A DNA stretch of 64,000 nucleotides from Streptosporangium brasiliense (GTDB lineage Bacteria > Actinomycetota > Actinomycetes > Streptosporangiales > Streptosporangiaceae), in the NCBI RefSeq assembly GCF_030811595.1, contig NZ_JAUSRB010000002.1:6572001-6636000 (forward strand). Reading direction: 5' to 3'. The position numbers were made by a program, and so were the translations under genes. Below, piece by piece: positions 7,987 to 17,800 of the stretch (within the stretch, counting starts at the first letter, position 1; each line of letters starts with the position of its first letter). Under the pieces are notes generated by a model. It saw nothing but the letters and a program-made list of their open reading frames with translations. It did no database searches and was not told the DNA's origin.

Positions 7987-9326
7987 TGGCCGAGCTGGAC
8001 GTGCTGTTCAGGGCCCGTCGAGTGGTCACCGCGGCCGGGGAGGTGGCGCGCAGCATCGGCGTACGGGGCGGGACGGTGATCGCGGTCGAGCCGCTGGACG
8101 CGGACCTCGAGGCCGCCGAGGTGGTCGAGCTCGGTGACGACGAGGTGCTGCTGCCCGGCCTCGTCGACAGCCACGTGCACGTGAACGACCCCGGCCGGAC
8201 CGAGTGGGAGGGCTTCGGGAGCGCCACCCGGGCGGCAGCGGCCGGCGGTGTCACGACGATCATCGACATGCCGCTGAACAGCATTCCGCCGACCACCGAT
8301 GTCGCGGCGCTGCGGACGAAGCGGAAGACCGCCGAGGGACGGGTGTACGTCGACGTCGGCTTCTGGGGCGGGGCCGTACCGGGCAACCTGTGCGAACTGC
8401 GCGGGCTGCACGACTCGGGCGTGTTCGGATTCAAGTGCTTCCTGCTGCACTCCGGCGTGGACGAGTTCCCCCACCTGGAACCGGGCGAGCTGGCGGACGC
8501 GTTACGGGAGATCGGGGCGTTCGACGCACTGATGATCGTGCACGCCGAGGACCCGCACGTGATCGACCACGCCCCGGCCGCGCACGGCGCGAGCTACCGG
8601 GACTTCCTGCGCTCCAGGCCGCGGGGCGCGGAGAATCTCGCGGTCGCGCAGGTGATCGAGCTGGCCCGCCGGACCGGTTGCCGGGCGCACATCGTGCACC
8701 TGTCCAGCTCGGACGCGCTGCCGATGATCCGGTCGGCCCGGCGCGACGGCGTCCGGATCACCGTGGAGACGTGCCCGCACTATCTGACGTTCAGCGCGGA
8801 GGAGATCGCCGAGGGCGCCACCCAGTTCAAGTGCTGCCCGCCGATCCGGGAGGCGGCGAACCGCGAGTCGCTCTGGCAAGGGCTTGCCGACGGCACGATC
8901 GACTGCGTGGTGTCCGACCACTCGCCGTGCACACCGGAGCTCAAACGGTTCGACGTCGGTGACTTCGGCGTCGCCTGGGGCGGCATCGCGTCGCTGCAAC
9001 TCGGCCTGCCGGCGGTGTGGACCGAGGCCCGGCGCCGCGGCCACACGCTGACCGACGTGGTGCGCTGGATGGCCGAACGCCCTGCGGAGCTGGTGGGGCT
9101 GCCTCGCAAAGGCCGGATCGAGCCGGGCTACCAGGCCGACTTCTGCGTGTTCGCGCCCGACGAGGTGTCCGTGGTCGACAGGGAACGGCTGCACCACCGC
9201 AACCCGGTCACGCCCTACCATGGCCGGCCGCTCGCGGGTGTGGTCCGCGGTAGCTGGCTGCGCGGCGTACCGATCGACATCGACAGCCCGCCGCAGGGCC
9301 GGCTGCTCAACAGAGGAGGAGCATGA
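7986..9326 (+). CDS. allB: Allantoinase
   Basis: The product is 446 aa from the ATG at 7986, which shares one base with the preceding TGA. It converts allantoin to allantoate in the cytoplasm. The dihydroorotase-like metal site is complete: HVH in LPGLVDSHVHVNDPGRTEWE, a lysine suited to carboxylation in FGFKCFLLHSGVDEF, histidines in IVHAEDPH and HIVHLSSSDAL, and the aspartate in VSDHSPC. The PLNSIPPTTD segment is characteristic of allantoinases. Its 4-bp overlap with allantoicase links the two sequential steps. Confidence 0.95.
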   Translation: MAELDVLFRARRVVTAAGEVARSIGVRGGTVIAVEPLDADLEAAEVVELGDDEVLLPGLVDSHVHVNDPGRTEWEGFGSATRAAAAGGVTTIIDMPLNSIPPTTDVAALRTKRKTAEGRVYVDVGFWGGAVPGNLCELRGLHDSGVFGFKCFLLHSGVDEFPHLEPGELADALREIGAFDALMIVHAEDPHVIDHAPAAHGASYRDFLRSRPRGAENLAVAQVIELARRTGCRAHIVHLSSSDALPMIRSARRDGVRITVETCPHYLTFSAEEIAEGATQFKCCPPIREAANRESLWQGLADGTIDCVVSDHSPCTPELKRFDVGDFGVAWGGIASLQLGLPAVWTEARRRGHTLTDVVRWMAERPAELVGLPRKGRIEPGYQADFCVFAPDEVSVVDRERLHHRNPVTPYHGRPLAGVVRGSWLRGVPIDIDSPPQGRLLNRGGA

Positions 9327-10465
9327 CCACCCACGGTTTCACCCGGCTTCCGGACCTGGCCTCGCGTGCGCTGGCCGGTAGCGTGGTGTACGCCAACGAC
9401 GAGTTGTTCGCCGAGCGCGAGAACTTGATCAAGCCTGAGCCGTCGGTTTTCTCGACGGAGGACTTCGGCCACAAGGGCAAGGTGTACGACGGCTGGGAGA
9501 CCCGTCGCCGGCGCGAGCCCGGGAACGACCACGCGATCGTCCGGCTCGGCGTCCCGGGCGTGGTGCACGGCGTGGTGATCGACACCGCCTGGTTCAAGGG
9601 CAACTATCCGCCCTACGCCTCGGTGGAGGCGACCAGCGTCGAGGGGGCGCCGTCACCGGCCGAGCTGGAGCGGGCGAGCTGGGAGACGATCGTCGAGAAG
9701 AGCGCGATCAAGGGCGACACCGAGAACGCGTTCGAGGTGGCGGACCGGCGGCGCTGGACGCATGTCCGGCTGAGCATTTACCCCGACGGCGGGGTGGCCC
9801 GGTTCCGGGTGCACGGTGAGCCGGTGCCGGACCCCCGGTTCATGGACGGCACGATCGACCTGGCCGCGCTGGAACACGGCGGCGACGTGGTGGCCTGCTC
9901 GAACACGTTCTACTCCTCGCCGGTGCAGCTGCTGCTGCCCGGCAGGGCCAGGATCATGGGCGACGGCTGGGAGAACGCCCGCCGCCGCGACGGCGGCAAC
10001 GACCACGTGACGATCAGGCTGGCCGCCCGTGGCCGGATCCGCCGGGTCGAGATCGACACGTCGTACTTCGTCGGCAACGCGGCCGGCTGGGCCTCGCTGC
10101 GCGGGACCGATGGCGATCATCTGGACGAGGGCGCGGAATGGTTCGACCTGGTTCCGAAGACGCGGCTGCAGCCGGACACCCGGCACTTCTTCCGCTCGGC
10201 GTCGGCCGCGCCGGTGACGCACGTCCGGCTGGACGTCTTCCCCGACGGAGGCCTGGCCAGGCTCCGGGTGCATGGTGAGGTGGTCGCCGACGCCCACCAT
10301 GGGGCCGTGCTGCGCTGGCTCGATCTGCTCCCCGCCGAACACGCCGTCCAGGTTCTCGGCGGGGCCGGCGTCCCCTCGGAGACAGCCGAGGACCTCCTCC
10401 GCCGACGGCCGTTCGCCGCCGGCGGCGTGCTGCCTTCGACGGTGCTCTCCACCTTGTCGGGATGA
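9323..10465 (+). CDS. alc: Allantoicase
   Basis: The product is 380 aa, with an ATGA overlap with allantoinase. It hydrolyses allantoate to ureidoglycolate and urea. The protein shows the internal duplication typical of allantoicase: FGHKGKVYDGWETRRRREPGND in the first half and IMGDGWENARRRDGGNDH in the second, each followed by a V/I-DT-x-(W/Y)F-(K/V)GN motif (DTAWFKGNYPP; DTSYFVGNAAG). The N-terminus (FTRLPDLASRALAGSVVYANDELFAE) is canonical. It is the last gene of the operon; about 160 bases of non-coding sequence separate it from the convergent minus-strand block. Confidence 0.95.
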   Translation: MTTHGFTRLPDLASRALAGSVVYANDELFAERENLIKPEPSVFSTEDFGHKGKVYDGWETRRRREPGNDHAIVRLGVPGVVHGVVIDTAWFKGNYPPYASVEATSVEGAPSPAELERASWETIVEKSAIKGDTENAFEVADRRRWTHVRLSIYPDGGVARFRVHGEPVPDPRFMDGTIDLAALEHGGDVVACSNTFYSSPVQLLLPGRARIMGDGWENARRRDGGNDHVTIRLAARGRIRRVEIDTSYFVGNAAGWASLRGTDGDHLDEGAEWFDLVPKTRLQPDTRHFFRSASAAPVTHVRLDVFPDGGLARLRVHGEVVADAHHGAVLRWLDLLPAEHAVQVLGGAGVPSETAEDLLRRRPFAAGGVLPSTVLSTLSG

Positions 10466-10623
10466 CTCCGTCCGGCAGGGCTCACCGGCGTGCCCACTTC
10501 GGAGACCAGGTGATCACGCGTCGGCCCCGATGAGGAGGTGGCGGGGGCCGCGTGACGCCGGGGCCCGCCGGCGGCGAGGCGGCGACATCCGCCGGGAGCT
10601 CGGTCGGACGGGGCGACGGGTGC

Positions 10624-11121
10624 TCAGGCGGTGGGGGCGCCGGTCACCCGCCGCTCACCGCCGTTGCGCTCCTGCCACAGGCGGTAGACGTCGACGGCGG
10701 CCCCGTGCGGCTCGTAGCGCATCGGCAAGCGCCGCTCGGCCCAGTCCTTGGCGAGCTCGGAGTAGAAGGTGTCGAGTTCGAAGTACTTGCGGTCGTCCAC
10801 GTAGTGGGGCTCATAGGCCTCACGGGTGGTGAGGAAGACGACCTCGTCCGGAGAGCAGTAGTACAGCGATCCCAGGCACATCGGGCAGGGATGCGCCAGG
10901 ACGTAGATGGTGGTGCCGGTCAGGTGTTCGGTGCCCAGCCTCATACACGCTTCGCGGATGGCGAGGATCTCCGCGTGCGCGGTCGGGTCGGAGGTCTGGG
11001 CGACCTTGTTCGCGCTCTCGGCGAGGATCTCGCCGTCCTTGACGATGACGGTCGCGAACGGGCGGCCGCCCTCGGTGACGTTCTGGCGGGCGATGTCGAC
11101 GGTGCGCTGTGCGATGTCCAT
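10624..11121 (-). CDS. Nucleoside/guanine deaminase-like zinc enzyme (CDA superfamily)
   Basis: The product is 165 aa. The zinc site of the cytidine-deaminase superfamily is complete: HAEILAI (His ligand and catalytic Glu) and PCPMCLGSLYYC (two Cys ligands). The length and the GGRPFATVIVKDGE start resemble bacterial guanine deaminases (GuaD) and related purine deaminases. Next to allantoin and cyanate genes, release of ammonia from a purine is the most likely role. It is the last of three minus-strand genes (carbonic anhydrase, cyanase, deaminase). Substrate choice (guanine or another base) cannot be settled from sequence alone. Confidence 0.88.
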   Translation of the reverse strand: MDIAQRTVDIARQNVTEGGRPFATVIVKDGEILAESANKVAQTSDPTAHAEILAIREACMRLGTEHLTGTTIYVLAHPCPMCLGSLYYCSPDEVVFLTTREAYEPHYVDDRKYFELDTFYSELAKDWAERRLPMRYEPHGAAVDVYRLWQERNGGERRVTGAPTA

Positions 11122-11266
11122 GAGAAGTCCTCGGTGAGAAGCGGGGGCCTCCGGCGAGCGAGCCGGCGGAGGGCGGAAAGCCGGACGGGGAACGGTCGGG
11201 GAAGGGGGTGGGGCCGGATGCGGTGAAGGGGTCCTGTCCGGCCCGGGCCGGGTCTCGCGGTCCGGT

Positions 11267-11737
11267 TCAGAAGGGCTTGGTGGGCAGATACTTGCCGTCG
11301 AGGGTGATGACAGCGCGCTCGCCGCCCTCGGGGTCGGCGACCTTCTTCACATCGAGCCTGAAGTTGATCGCGCTGATGATCCCGTCACCGAACTGCTCGT
11401 GGACAAGGGCCTTCAGCGTGGTGCCGTAGACCTGGAGCATCTCGTAGAAGCGGTAGATGGTCGGGTCGGTGGGGACGGCGCCGACGATGGAGCCGCGGGT
11501 CGGGATGGTCTGCAGCAGCATCACCGCGTCGTCGTCCAGGCCGAGCAGCTCGGCGACCGCCTTCGCCGCGGCCTCGGGCAGGGCGTGCTGGCCGAGGACG
11601 GCGGCGGTGACGAAGGCGACCGACAGGCCGGCGGCGTCGGCGATCCGCTGCCAGGTCAGGTCCTTCCGCGTCTTCGCCTCGACGGCGGCTGCGGCCAGGG
11701 CCTGACGGGCGGTGGGGTCGAACTGGGCGTGTGCCAT
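11267..11737 (-). CDS. cynS: Cyanate hydratase (cyanase)
   Basis: The product is 156 aa, the usual cyanase length. It catalyses cyanate plus bicarbonate to ammonia and CO2 as a decamer. An N-terminal helical domain of lambda-repressor-like fold (RKDLTWQRIADAAGLSVAFVTAAVLGQ) precedes the catalytic domain, with the active-site Arg and Glu in YRFYEMLQVYG and the Ser in GDGIISAINF. It lies between carbonic anhydrase and the deaminase, matching the known cyn operon logic in which carbonic anhydrase resupplies bicarbonate. Confidence 0.96.
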   Translation of the reverse strand: MAHAQFDPTARQALAAAAVEAKTRKDLTWQRIADAAGLSVAFVTAAVLGQHALPEAAAKAVAELLGLDDDAVMLLQTIPTRGSIVGAVPTDPTIYRFYEMLQVYGTTLKALVHEQFGDGIISAINFRLDVKKVADPEGGERAVITLDGKYLPTKPF

Positions 11738-11855
11738 GGGAGTGTTCCTTTCCTACGGGCCGGTCCGGAGTGGCGGGGAACCGGCAGGTCTCCGTGCTGC
11801 CTGGTGATTTCCGGGTGCCGGACGGTGACGGGACGTCAGGCGTGGGGCTTGGAGG

Positions 11856-12488
11856 TCAGACCGCGAGCGCGGAGGGACGGCCGGTGGCGTCGAGTTCTGC
11901 CACGGTCCCGGTGCCGATGTCGTAGATCCAGCCGTGCAGGGTGACCGTCTTCCCGGCCAGGGCGTGCGCCACCGAGGGGTGGGTGGCCAGGTTCGCCAGC
12001 TGCGTGAGCACGTTCTGCCGTACCAGCGCGGCCACCTTGCCCGCGCCCGTCTCCGCGCCCGTCTCCGTGGTCGTGGTCGTGGTCGTAGTGCGAGGCTGGG
12101 AGGCGTCCGCGTGCCGCAGCCACTCGGCGACCGCGGGAAGCGCGGCCGGGTCGAGACCGTCGGCCAGGGCGGTCATCGCGCCGCAGCCGGAGTGCCCGCA
12201 CACCACTATGTCGGAGACGCCCAGCACGGCGACGGCGTACTCGATGCCGGCGGCGACACCGTCAGCGGAGCCGGGGGCGTAGGCGGGCACGAGGTTGCCG
12301 GCGGTGCGGATGACGAACAGCTCGCCAGGCTCACTCTGGGTGATCAGCTCGGGTACCACACGGGCGTCGGAGCAACTGATGAACAGCGTCGCCGGCTGGT
12401 GGGCGGTGGCCAGGCGCGTGAAGAGCTCCGTCTTGGCCGGGAAGACGTCTCGCTGGAAACGTGCGACTCCCTCTTCGAGATCCTGCAT
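11856..12488 (-). CDS. cynT: Beta-class carbonic anhydrase
   Basis: The product is 210 aa. The zinc ligands of beta-carbonic anhydrases are visible as CSDARV (Cys and the Asp-Arg dyad) and HSGC (His and Cys). It hydrates CO2 lost in the cyanase reaction back to bicarbonate. A GGGAG ribosome-binding site precedes the ATG. An unusual low-complexity insert of eight consecutive Thr residues followed by ETGAETGAG lies at about residues 132-149, encoded by a run of near-identical triplets (12060-12092), and probably forms a surface loop. It is first in the minus-strand unit, divergent from the LysR regulator. Confidence 0.93.
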   Translation of the reverse strand: MQDLEEGVARFQRDVFPAKTELFTRLATAHQPATLFISCSDARVVPELITQSEPGELFVIRTAGNLVPAYAPGSADGVAAGIEYAVAVLGVSDIVVCGHSGCGAMTALADGLDPAALPAVAEWLRHADASQPRTTTTTTTTETGAETGAGKVAALVRQNVLTQLANLATHPSVAHALAGKTVTLHGWIYDIGTGTVAELDATGRPSALAV

Positions 12489-12550
12489 GGTTCACTCCCT
12501 TCGATTGGAGGCGGCCTCTTGGGCTGACCTAATCCACCATGCATGACGTG

Positions 12551-12613
12551 CGGCGATAGTGTCCAAGACGAACTAACCATGATCTCCATAGTTGTCGCCT
12601 ATAGTTGTCCTCG
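12551..12613. promoter_or_regulatory. cyn intergenic control region with repeated ATAGTTGTC boxes
   Basis: The 124-bp gap between cynT and the divergent LysR gene carries a direct repeat ATAGTTGTC at 12588-12596 and 12601-12609 (13-bp period) and a related ATAGTGTCC at 12556-12564. The segment TAG-N7-CTA around 12589 fits a LysR T-N11-A box. TATAGT at 12600-12605 is a good -10 for the + strand, seven bases before the GTG at 12613, implying a leaderless regulator mRNA with the binding site overlapping its own promoter. Confidence 0.5.
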
Positions 12614-13518
12614 TGGCCCCGGAACTGCGTCACCTGCGCTATCTGATCGCCGTGGCCGAGCACGGCAACTTCACCCGCGCCGCCGAAGACCTGCGCATCT
12701 CCCAGCCCACCCTTTCTCAGCAGATCAAGCAGCTGGAACGGGCCGTGGGCGTGCAACTGCTGGACCGGAGCGGCCGCAGCGTGCGCCTCACCGACGCCGG
12801 TGAGGCGTACGTCCACTACGCCCGGCGTGCCCTGCGAGACCTGAGCGCCGCCGAACGGGCCGTCTTCGACGTGGCCGACCTGTCCCGCGGCAACCTGCGG
12901 CTGGCGGCGACCCCGACGTTCACCGCCTATCTCATCGGGCCGCTGATCGCCGAGATGCATGCCCGCCACCCCGGCATCACCCTGGACATCAAGGAGATGA
13001 CGCAAGACCGCATCGAGTCGGGACTGCTGGCCGACGAGCTCGATCTCGGAATCGCGTTCTGTGATCACTACCTGCCCGGCATCGGCGGCACCGCCCTGTT
13101 CGTGGAGACCCTCAGCCTCGTGGTCAGCGCCCATGACTCCGACGGCGAGCACCTCCGGCCGATGCCCGCCCGAGATCTCGCCACGCGGCGACTCGCGCTC
13201 CTCAGCGGCGAGTTCGCCACCCGAGGGCACATCGACGCCTACTTCAGGCGGCAGGGCGTCAGCCCCCGCATCGTGGTGGAGGCGAACTCCGTCCAGGCCC
13301 TCATCGAAATCGTTCAGCGCGGCTCCGCCGCCACCGTCCTCCCCGACGCCGTCACCCACGACCACCCCGGCCTGAGCCCGATCCCGCTCGCACCGGCCCT
13401 GCCCACCCGCACCGTCACCCTGCTGCGGCGGGAGAACGCCTACCAGAGCGCCGCCGCCCGCGCCTTCAGCGCCGTCATCGGCGACCATGTCCGTGCACGT
13501 GGGTACGCTCCCGCCTGA
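12613..13518 (+). CDS. cynR: LysR-family regulator, CynR-like
   Basis: The product is 301 aa from the GTG at 12613. An upstream TTG at 12592 is in frame, but LysR proteins normally start right before ELRHLRYLIAVAEHGNF. The winged helix-turn-helix (FTRAAEDLRISQPTLSQQIKQLERAVG) is followed by a periplasmic-binding-like effector domain (about residues 90-295). It faces the carbonic anhydrase/cyanase/deaminase unit, so it is most likely its cyanate-responsive activator, as for CynR. Confidence 0.88.
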   Translation: MAPELRHLRYLIAVAEHGNFTRAAEDLRISQPTLSQQIKQLERAVGVQLLDRSGRSVRLTDAGEAYVHYARRALRDLSAAERAVFDVADLSRGNLRLAATPTFTAYLIGPLIAEMHARHPGITLDIKEMTQDRIESGLLADELDLGIAFCDHYLPGIGGTALFVETLSLVVSAHDSDGEHLRPMPARDLATRRLALLSGEFATRGHIDAYFRRQGVSPRIVVEANSVQALIEIVQRGSAATVLPDAVTHDHPGLSPIPLAPALPTRTVTLLRRENAYQSAAARAFSAVIGDHVRARGYAPA

Positions 13519-13559
13519 GCCGCGCCGGTCTGTCGGTGGAGTGATCTAGTGTCCCGGCC

Positions 13560-14888
13560 ATGACTTCAGCGACGCAGGCGTACACGTACGCCGCGCCCTC
13601 CTCTCTTGTCGACGGTCGTCTCGGATTGGCGACCTCCGGCGGGCGGGCCCTGTCCGGCCCGGCCGTGGCCCCCCGGTTCTTCAGCGGCGTGGTGACCCAG
13701 GCGGCCCCCGCCGCGGCGGCCCTGCTCGGCGTCGCCGACGTGGCGCTGGCCCGCTACCACCAGCCGCAGGCGCGGCCCGGCTGGGTGCGCGACCCGGTGG
13801 TGACGTGCAATGGAGACCGGTTGCGGTTCGAGTCGTTCTCGGCCTGCGGCGGTGTGTACGCCCGGCTTGACCTGCTGAACGGCGCGCTCGACGGCGAGGT
13901 GTTCGAGCGGGGCACCACCAACGTCGACGTGAACGCGCCGCTCCGGGAGGCGCTGGCGCGCATCGGCGCGCGTGACCCGCTGCACCTGGGGGTCGGGCTC
14001 GACGAACTGGTCGTGACCACGATGGACGGAGCGGTGGTGGAGAAGAAGGTGCCGCTGCCCGAGCGCTGGCTACGCGGCTTCGCCGAGGTGCAGGTCATCG
14101 CCTCGGGCATGGACCAGCGCGGTGAGCTGACCGGCATGGCGGCGGTGCGGTTCCTGCGCGGGCTGCCCAGGAAGGGCACGGTGTGGGTGGCGCAGGCGGG
14201 GCGGGAGCTGAAGGTCTCCGACCGTCAGGTTCCGGGCTCGGTCCGGCTCTCCGGCCCCAACCGGCTCGGCACCCTCCTGCCGCTGCTGCGCTTCGCGAAG
14301 TCCCTCCGGGTGTACGGCCCGGCCGACGCCGCCTCCAGCGCCTGGGAGCTGGAGCTGCCGGGCATGCGCTACACACTCGCCCTCTCGCCCGAGAGCTGGC
14401 GCGGCTTCTCCGGCGAGGGCGCGGTGCTCGACGACCTGGCCACCGACGAGGCCGAGAACGACGCCGACGTGGTGGGCATGCTGCTCAACTTCGAGCCCGA
14501 GGTCGAGATCGGCCTGCTGGCCGACCGCGCGGGCATGCCCGCCGACCGGGTGCGGGCCGCGCTGACGCAGCTCGGCGTCGCCGGCCGGGTCGGCTACGAC
14601 CTGTCGGAGGCCGCCCACTTCCACCGTGAGCTGCCCTATGACAAGGACAACGTGATCCTGCTCAACCCGCGGCTGGCCAAGGCGCGCAAGCTCGTCGAGG
14701 CGGGCGCCGTGCACCTCGAAGGCGAGCTGGCCACCGTCCATACCTCGGGCGGCGCGCGCCGGGTCTCGCCGGCCGACGGATCCTGCACCTGCGAGTGGTG
14801 GTGGGACCATCGCGGCTCCCGCGGGCCGTGCAAACACGTGCTGGCCGCCCGGATCGTCGCCCGCGCCGCCGTGGAGGTCTCCCGATGA
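13560..14888 (+). CDS. SWIM zinc-finger protein
   Basis: The product is 442 aa. A SWIM motif (CxCx15CxH; CTCEWWWDHRGSRGPCKHVLA) lies at the C-terminus (about residues 408-428). The rest (beta-rich N-terminal half, LLNFEPEVEIGLLADRAG helical segment) matches actinobacterial SWIM proteins found next to DUF6493 genes. SWIM domains bind DNA or proteins. TAGTGT at 13547-13552 sits seven bases before the ATG, suggesting leaderless transcription. The stop overlaps the next start (ATGA). The exact role of this family is unknown. Confidence 0.85.
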   Translation: MTSATQAYTYAAPSSLVDGRLGLATSGGRALSGPAVAPRFFSGVVTQAAPAAAALLGVADVALARYHQPQARPGWVRDPVVTCNGDRLRFESFSACGGVYARLDLLNGALDGEVFERGTTNVDVNAPLREALARIGARDPLHLGVGLDELVVTTMDGAVVEKKVPLPERWLRGFAEVQVIASGMDQRGELTGMAAVRFLRGLPRKGTVWVAQAGRELKVSDRQVPGSVRLSGPNRLGTLLPLLRFAKSLRVYGPADAASSAWELELPGMRYTLALSPESWRGFSGEGAVLDDLATDEAENDADVVGMLLNFEPEVEIGLLADRAGMPADRVRAALTQLGVAGRVGYDLSEAAHFHRELPYDKDNVILLNPRLAKARKLVEAGAVHLEGELATVHTSGGARRVSPADGSCTCEWWWDHRGSRGPCKHVLAARIVARAAVEVSR

Positions 14889-17800
14889 CCCTCTGGACGG
14901 AGATCTGCGACCTGATCACCCGCAACCAGGTCACCCGCCTGGCCGACCGGCTGGTCACGCTCACCGAGCAGGAGCGCGCCGAGCTGGGCGGGCGGCTGCC
15001 CGGCCTGGTCAAGGAGCTGCGCCGCGTCCGCACCGAGCAGGTGCGCGCCGAGCACCCCGACGACTTCGAGGAGATGGCCTCCTGGGAGGTCGGCGACCTG
15101 CTCGACACACTGGCCGGCGCGCTGCTGCTGACCGGTGTCGGCGTCATCACCGGTCCGGCGGCCGCCGTGACGTGGATGACCGGCCGCGACGTCAACCGCC
15201 GCTGGGCCGAAGAGCCCAACGTCGCCCAGGTGTGCCGGGTGGCGGCCGCCCGCCCTTTGGAGTGGCGTCGCGATGTCGCGGTCCGGCTGGCCCAGCGGGT
15301 GCGCCGTCCCGCCGACCGCATCGCGCCGCTGGCCGTGGCGCTGCTGCGCGAGTCCGGCGCCGTGCCGCCCGACCACGACCCGCTGGTGGCCGCCTGGCTG
15401 GCCGCGCCGAGCGTGCCCGCTGACCCGCTGACCGCCGTGCTGCTGCCCCGTGTCTTCGACGCCGACGGCGCGGGCCGCGCCCTCCGTGACGAGCGGCTGG
15501 AGCCCCGGCCGACCCGCTGGCTGGCCGCCGCCCGCAAGCTGCCCAGGGAGCAGGTGCTCGACGGTTGCGTGAGCCGTTTCCTGCGCGGCGGCGAGGCGCA
15601 GGACCTGCGGTTCTTCGTCCGGCTGCACATGCTCCTCGACCCCACGCCCGCAGAGTCCGCGCCCCGCCTGCGCGACTACCTGCGGTTGCTGCCGTCGGCT
15701 CCGGGCACGGTCGCCGAGCTGGCCGCCGGGCAGGTGCGCGGGGCGATGCCGCTCGACCACGCCGACCTGGTCGAGGCGGTCGACGCGCTCACCTTCCGGG
15801 ACGAGGCCAAGCTCGCCGCCACGGGCCTGCGCTGGCTCGACCAGGCGATCCGGGCCACGCCCGAGGCGGCCGCCGATTTCGTGACCGCGCTGACCACGGC
15901 GTACGCGCACAAGTCCTTCGACGTGCGCAACCGCGCGGCCGAGCTGACCCTGAAATACGCCGACCTGTTCGCCGACCACACCGGGGCGATCCTCGACGGC
16001 GTCCGCCACCTCCCCGCCGACCTGGGCGCGAAGCTGGCCGAGCAGTTCGGCGGGGAGATCCCGGTCGAGGAACTGCTGGAGCAGAAGGAGTTCCCGCCGC
16101 TGCCCGAGCTGCCGGAGGCGCGGCGGTTCCCCGAGCCGTCGATCTCCCCCGACTACCACAAGCGTTGGATCGGCCAAGAGCGCTGGCTGGCGGCCTTCGT
16201 CGCCGGGATCGCCGACGACCGGGCGAAACTGCGCCGCAAGCTCAAGCCCCACGTCGAGCAGGACCAGGGTTACTGGCGGTCCAGGGAGGTGCGCCTCGAC
16301 CCCGACGACTGGCAGTCGGCGCTGTCCGCCGAGCTCGTCACCCCCGGCAGCGTGCCGGAGCTGCCGCCGATCGGGCCGGAGAAGTTCTGGGACGACGCGA
16401 GCCACTCCGTGAGAGTGCGCGCCCTCACCCGTGGCGAGGAGCCCGACCCGGAGCCGTCGCCCCGGCGGCTCATAATAAGCGGTGCCTACCGGCCTGGCCG
16501 CTACCTCGACGACGACACCCCGCTGCGCGCCTTCTTCATCACCTGGACCAGCGACGACGGCCCGGACGGGGCGGTGGCCCACGAGGGCGACCGGCAGATC
16601 CCCTTCGCCAGGGGCCGGATCCACCTGTACGGCTCCCCCACCGACGTCGAGCAGCCGGGGCGTTTCGGCGCCGACGACGAGGACGAGGAGATCCACGACG
16701 ACAGACTGCCGGATCGCCTCCGTCCGGCGCGGGCGAGGCCTGGCGTCCCGTACGACGACTCCGAGGAGGCCATGCCGTCCTTCATCCTCGACCACGCCTA
16801 CGAGCGCATGGCCGAGCTGGGCGTGGACCCCGCCCGGATCGCGGCGATGCGAGCGGGAGACCCGGTGCCCCCGCCGGACCCGGGCGAGCCACTCGTACAG
16901 GTGACCGTCGTCTTCATCCCACCCCGGCTGCGTTCCTTCATGCCCGAGGAGTTGCCCGAGCACGACGAGTGGCGGCGGCGCAACCGGCTGCCCCGCCCCA
17001 ATCGCGTCTCCCCGCCCCACGATTTCCTGCTGCACCGCTACGCGGAACTCGCCGAGGCCCTCCGGAACGGCACCCTGCCGCCCGTGCTGCTGGCCACGCC
17101 GACCTGGATGAGCGGCCACCTCGACCCCGACGTGCTGGTCGGCCGGCTGGAGACCTGCGCCGCCGCCGGAGTGGAGCCGCCCCTGGCCGACCTGGCGCAG
17201 GCGCTGCTGCGGTTGCCCCGGGGCAGCCACCAGGCCGCGGCCGACCGGGCCGCCAAGGTCGACTCGGAGGCGGCGCGCTCGGCCGCCCGCTGGCTCGCCG
17301 GTGACGGCATGGCCGACCCTGAGTGCGGCCACGTGTGGCGCCACATGGTGGGCGCGTCCATGGTCGAGTTCGGCGACGGCGAACCGGAGCACTTCACCGA
17401 GGTCAGGCTGCAGCCGGTGTTGCGGGTGACGGCCCCGACCGGCCATCGGCTGATCGACGAGGTGCTGCTGCGTCAGCCGTTCGACTGGACGGTCGACGAG
17501 TTCGGCGGCACGCTCCGGGCGTGGCCCGCCATGCTGCCCTCGCACCGCGAGGTCGTGGCCGTCAACTTCCTGCCCTTCCTGCTGCGCGGCCGCTGGGGCG
17601 TGGGGGTGACGCCCACGGAGATCACCGGCCTGGAGATCGCCCAGGGCCCGATGGGCGAGTCCACGGCGGTGATCCTCGCCTTTCTCCTGGCCGGCAGCGT
17701 GCCTGACATGATCCCGCTGGTCCTGAGCATGGCCGCCAGGGGCGAGCTGCCCGCCGAGGCGATCGGCCGCCAGCTCGCGCTGGTGCTGCGCCGCACCTGG

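Noticed and set aside
12060..12092. Possible CRISPR-like or satellite repeat
   Set aside because: It is a triplet run within the carbonic anhydrase coding frame, without spacers.
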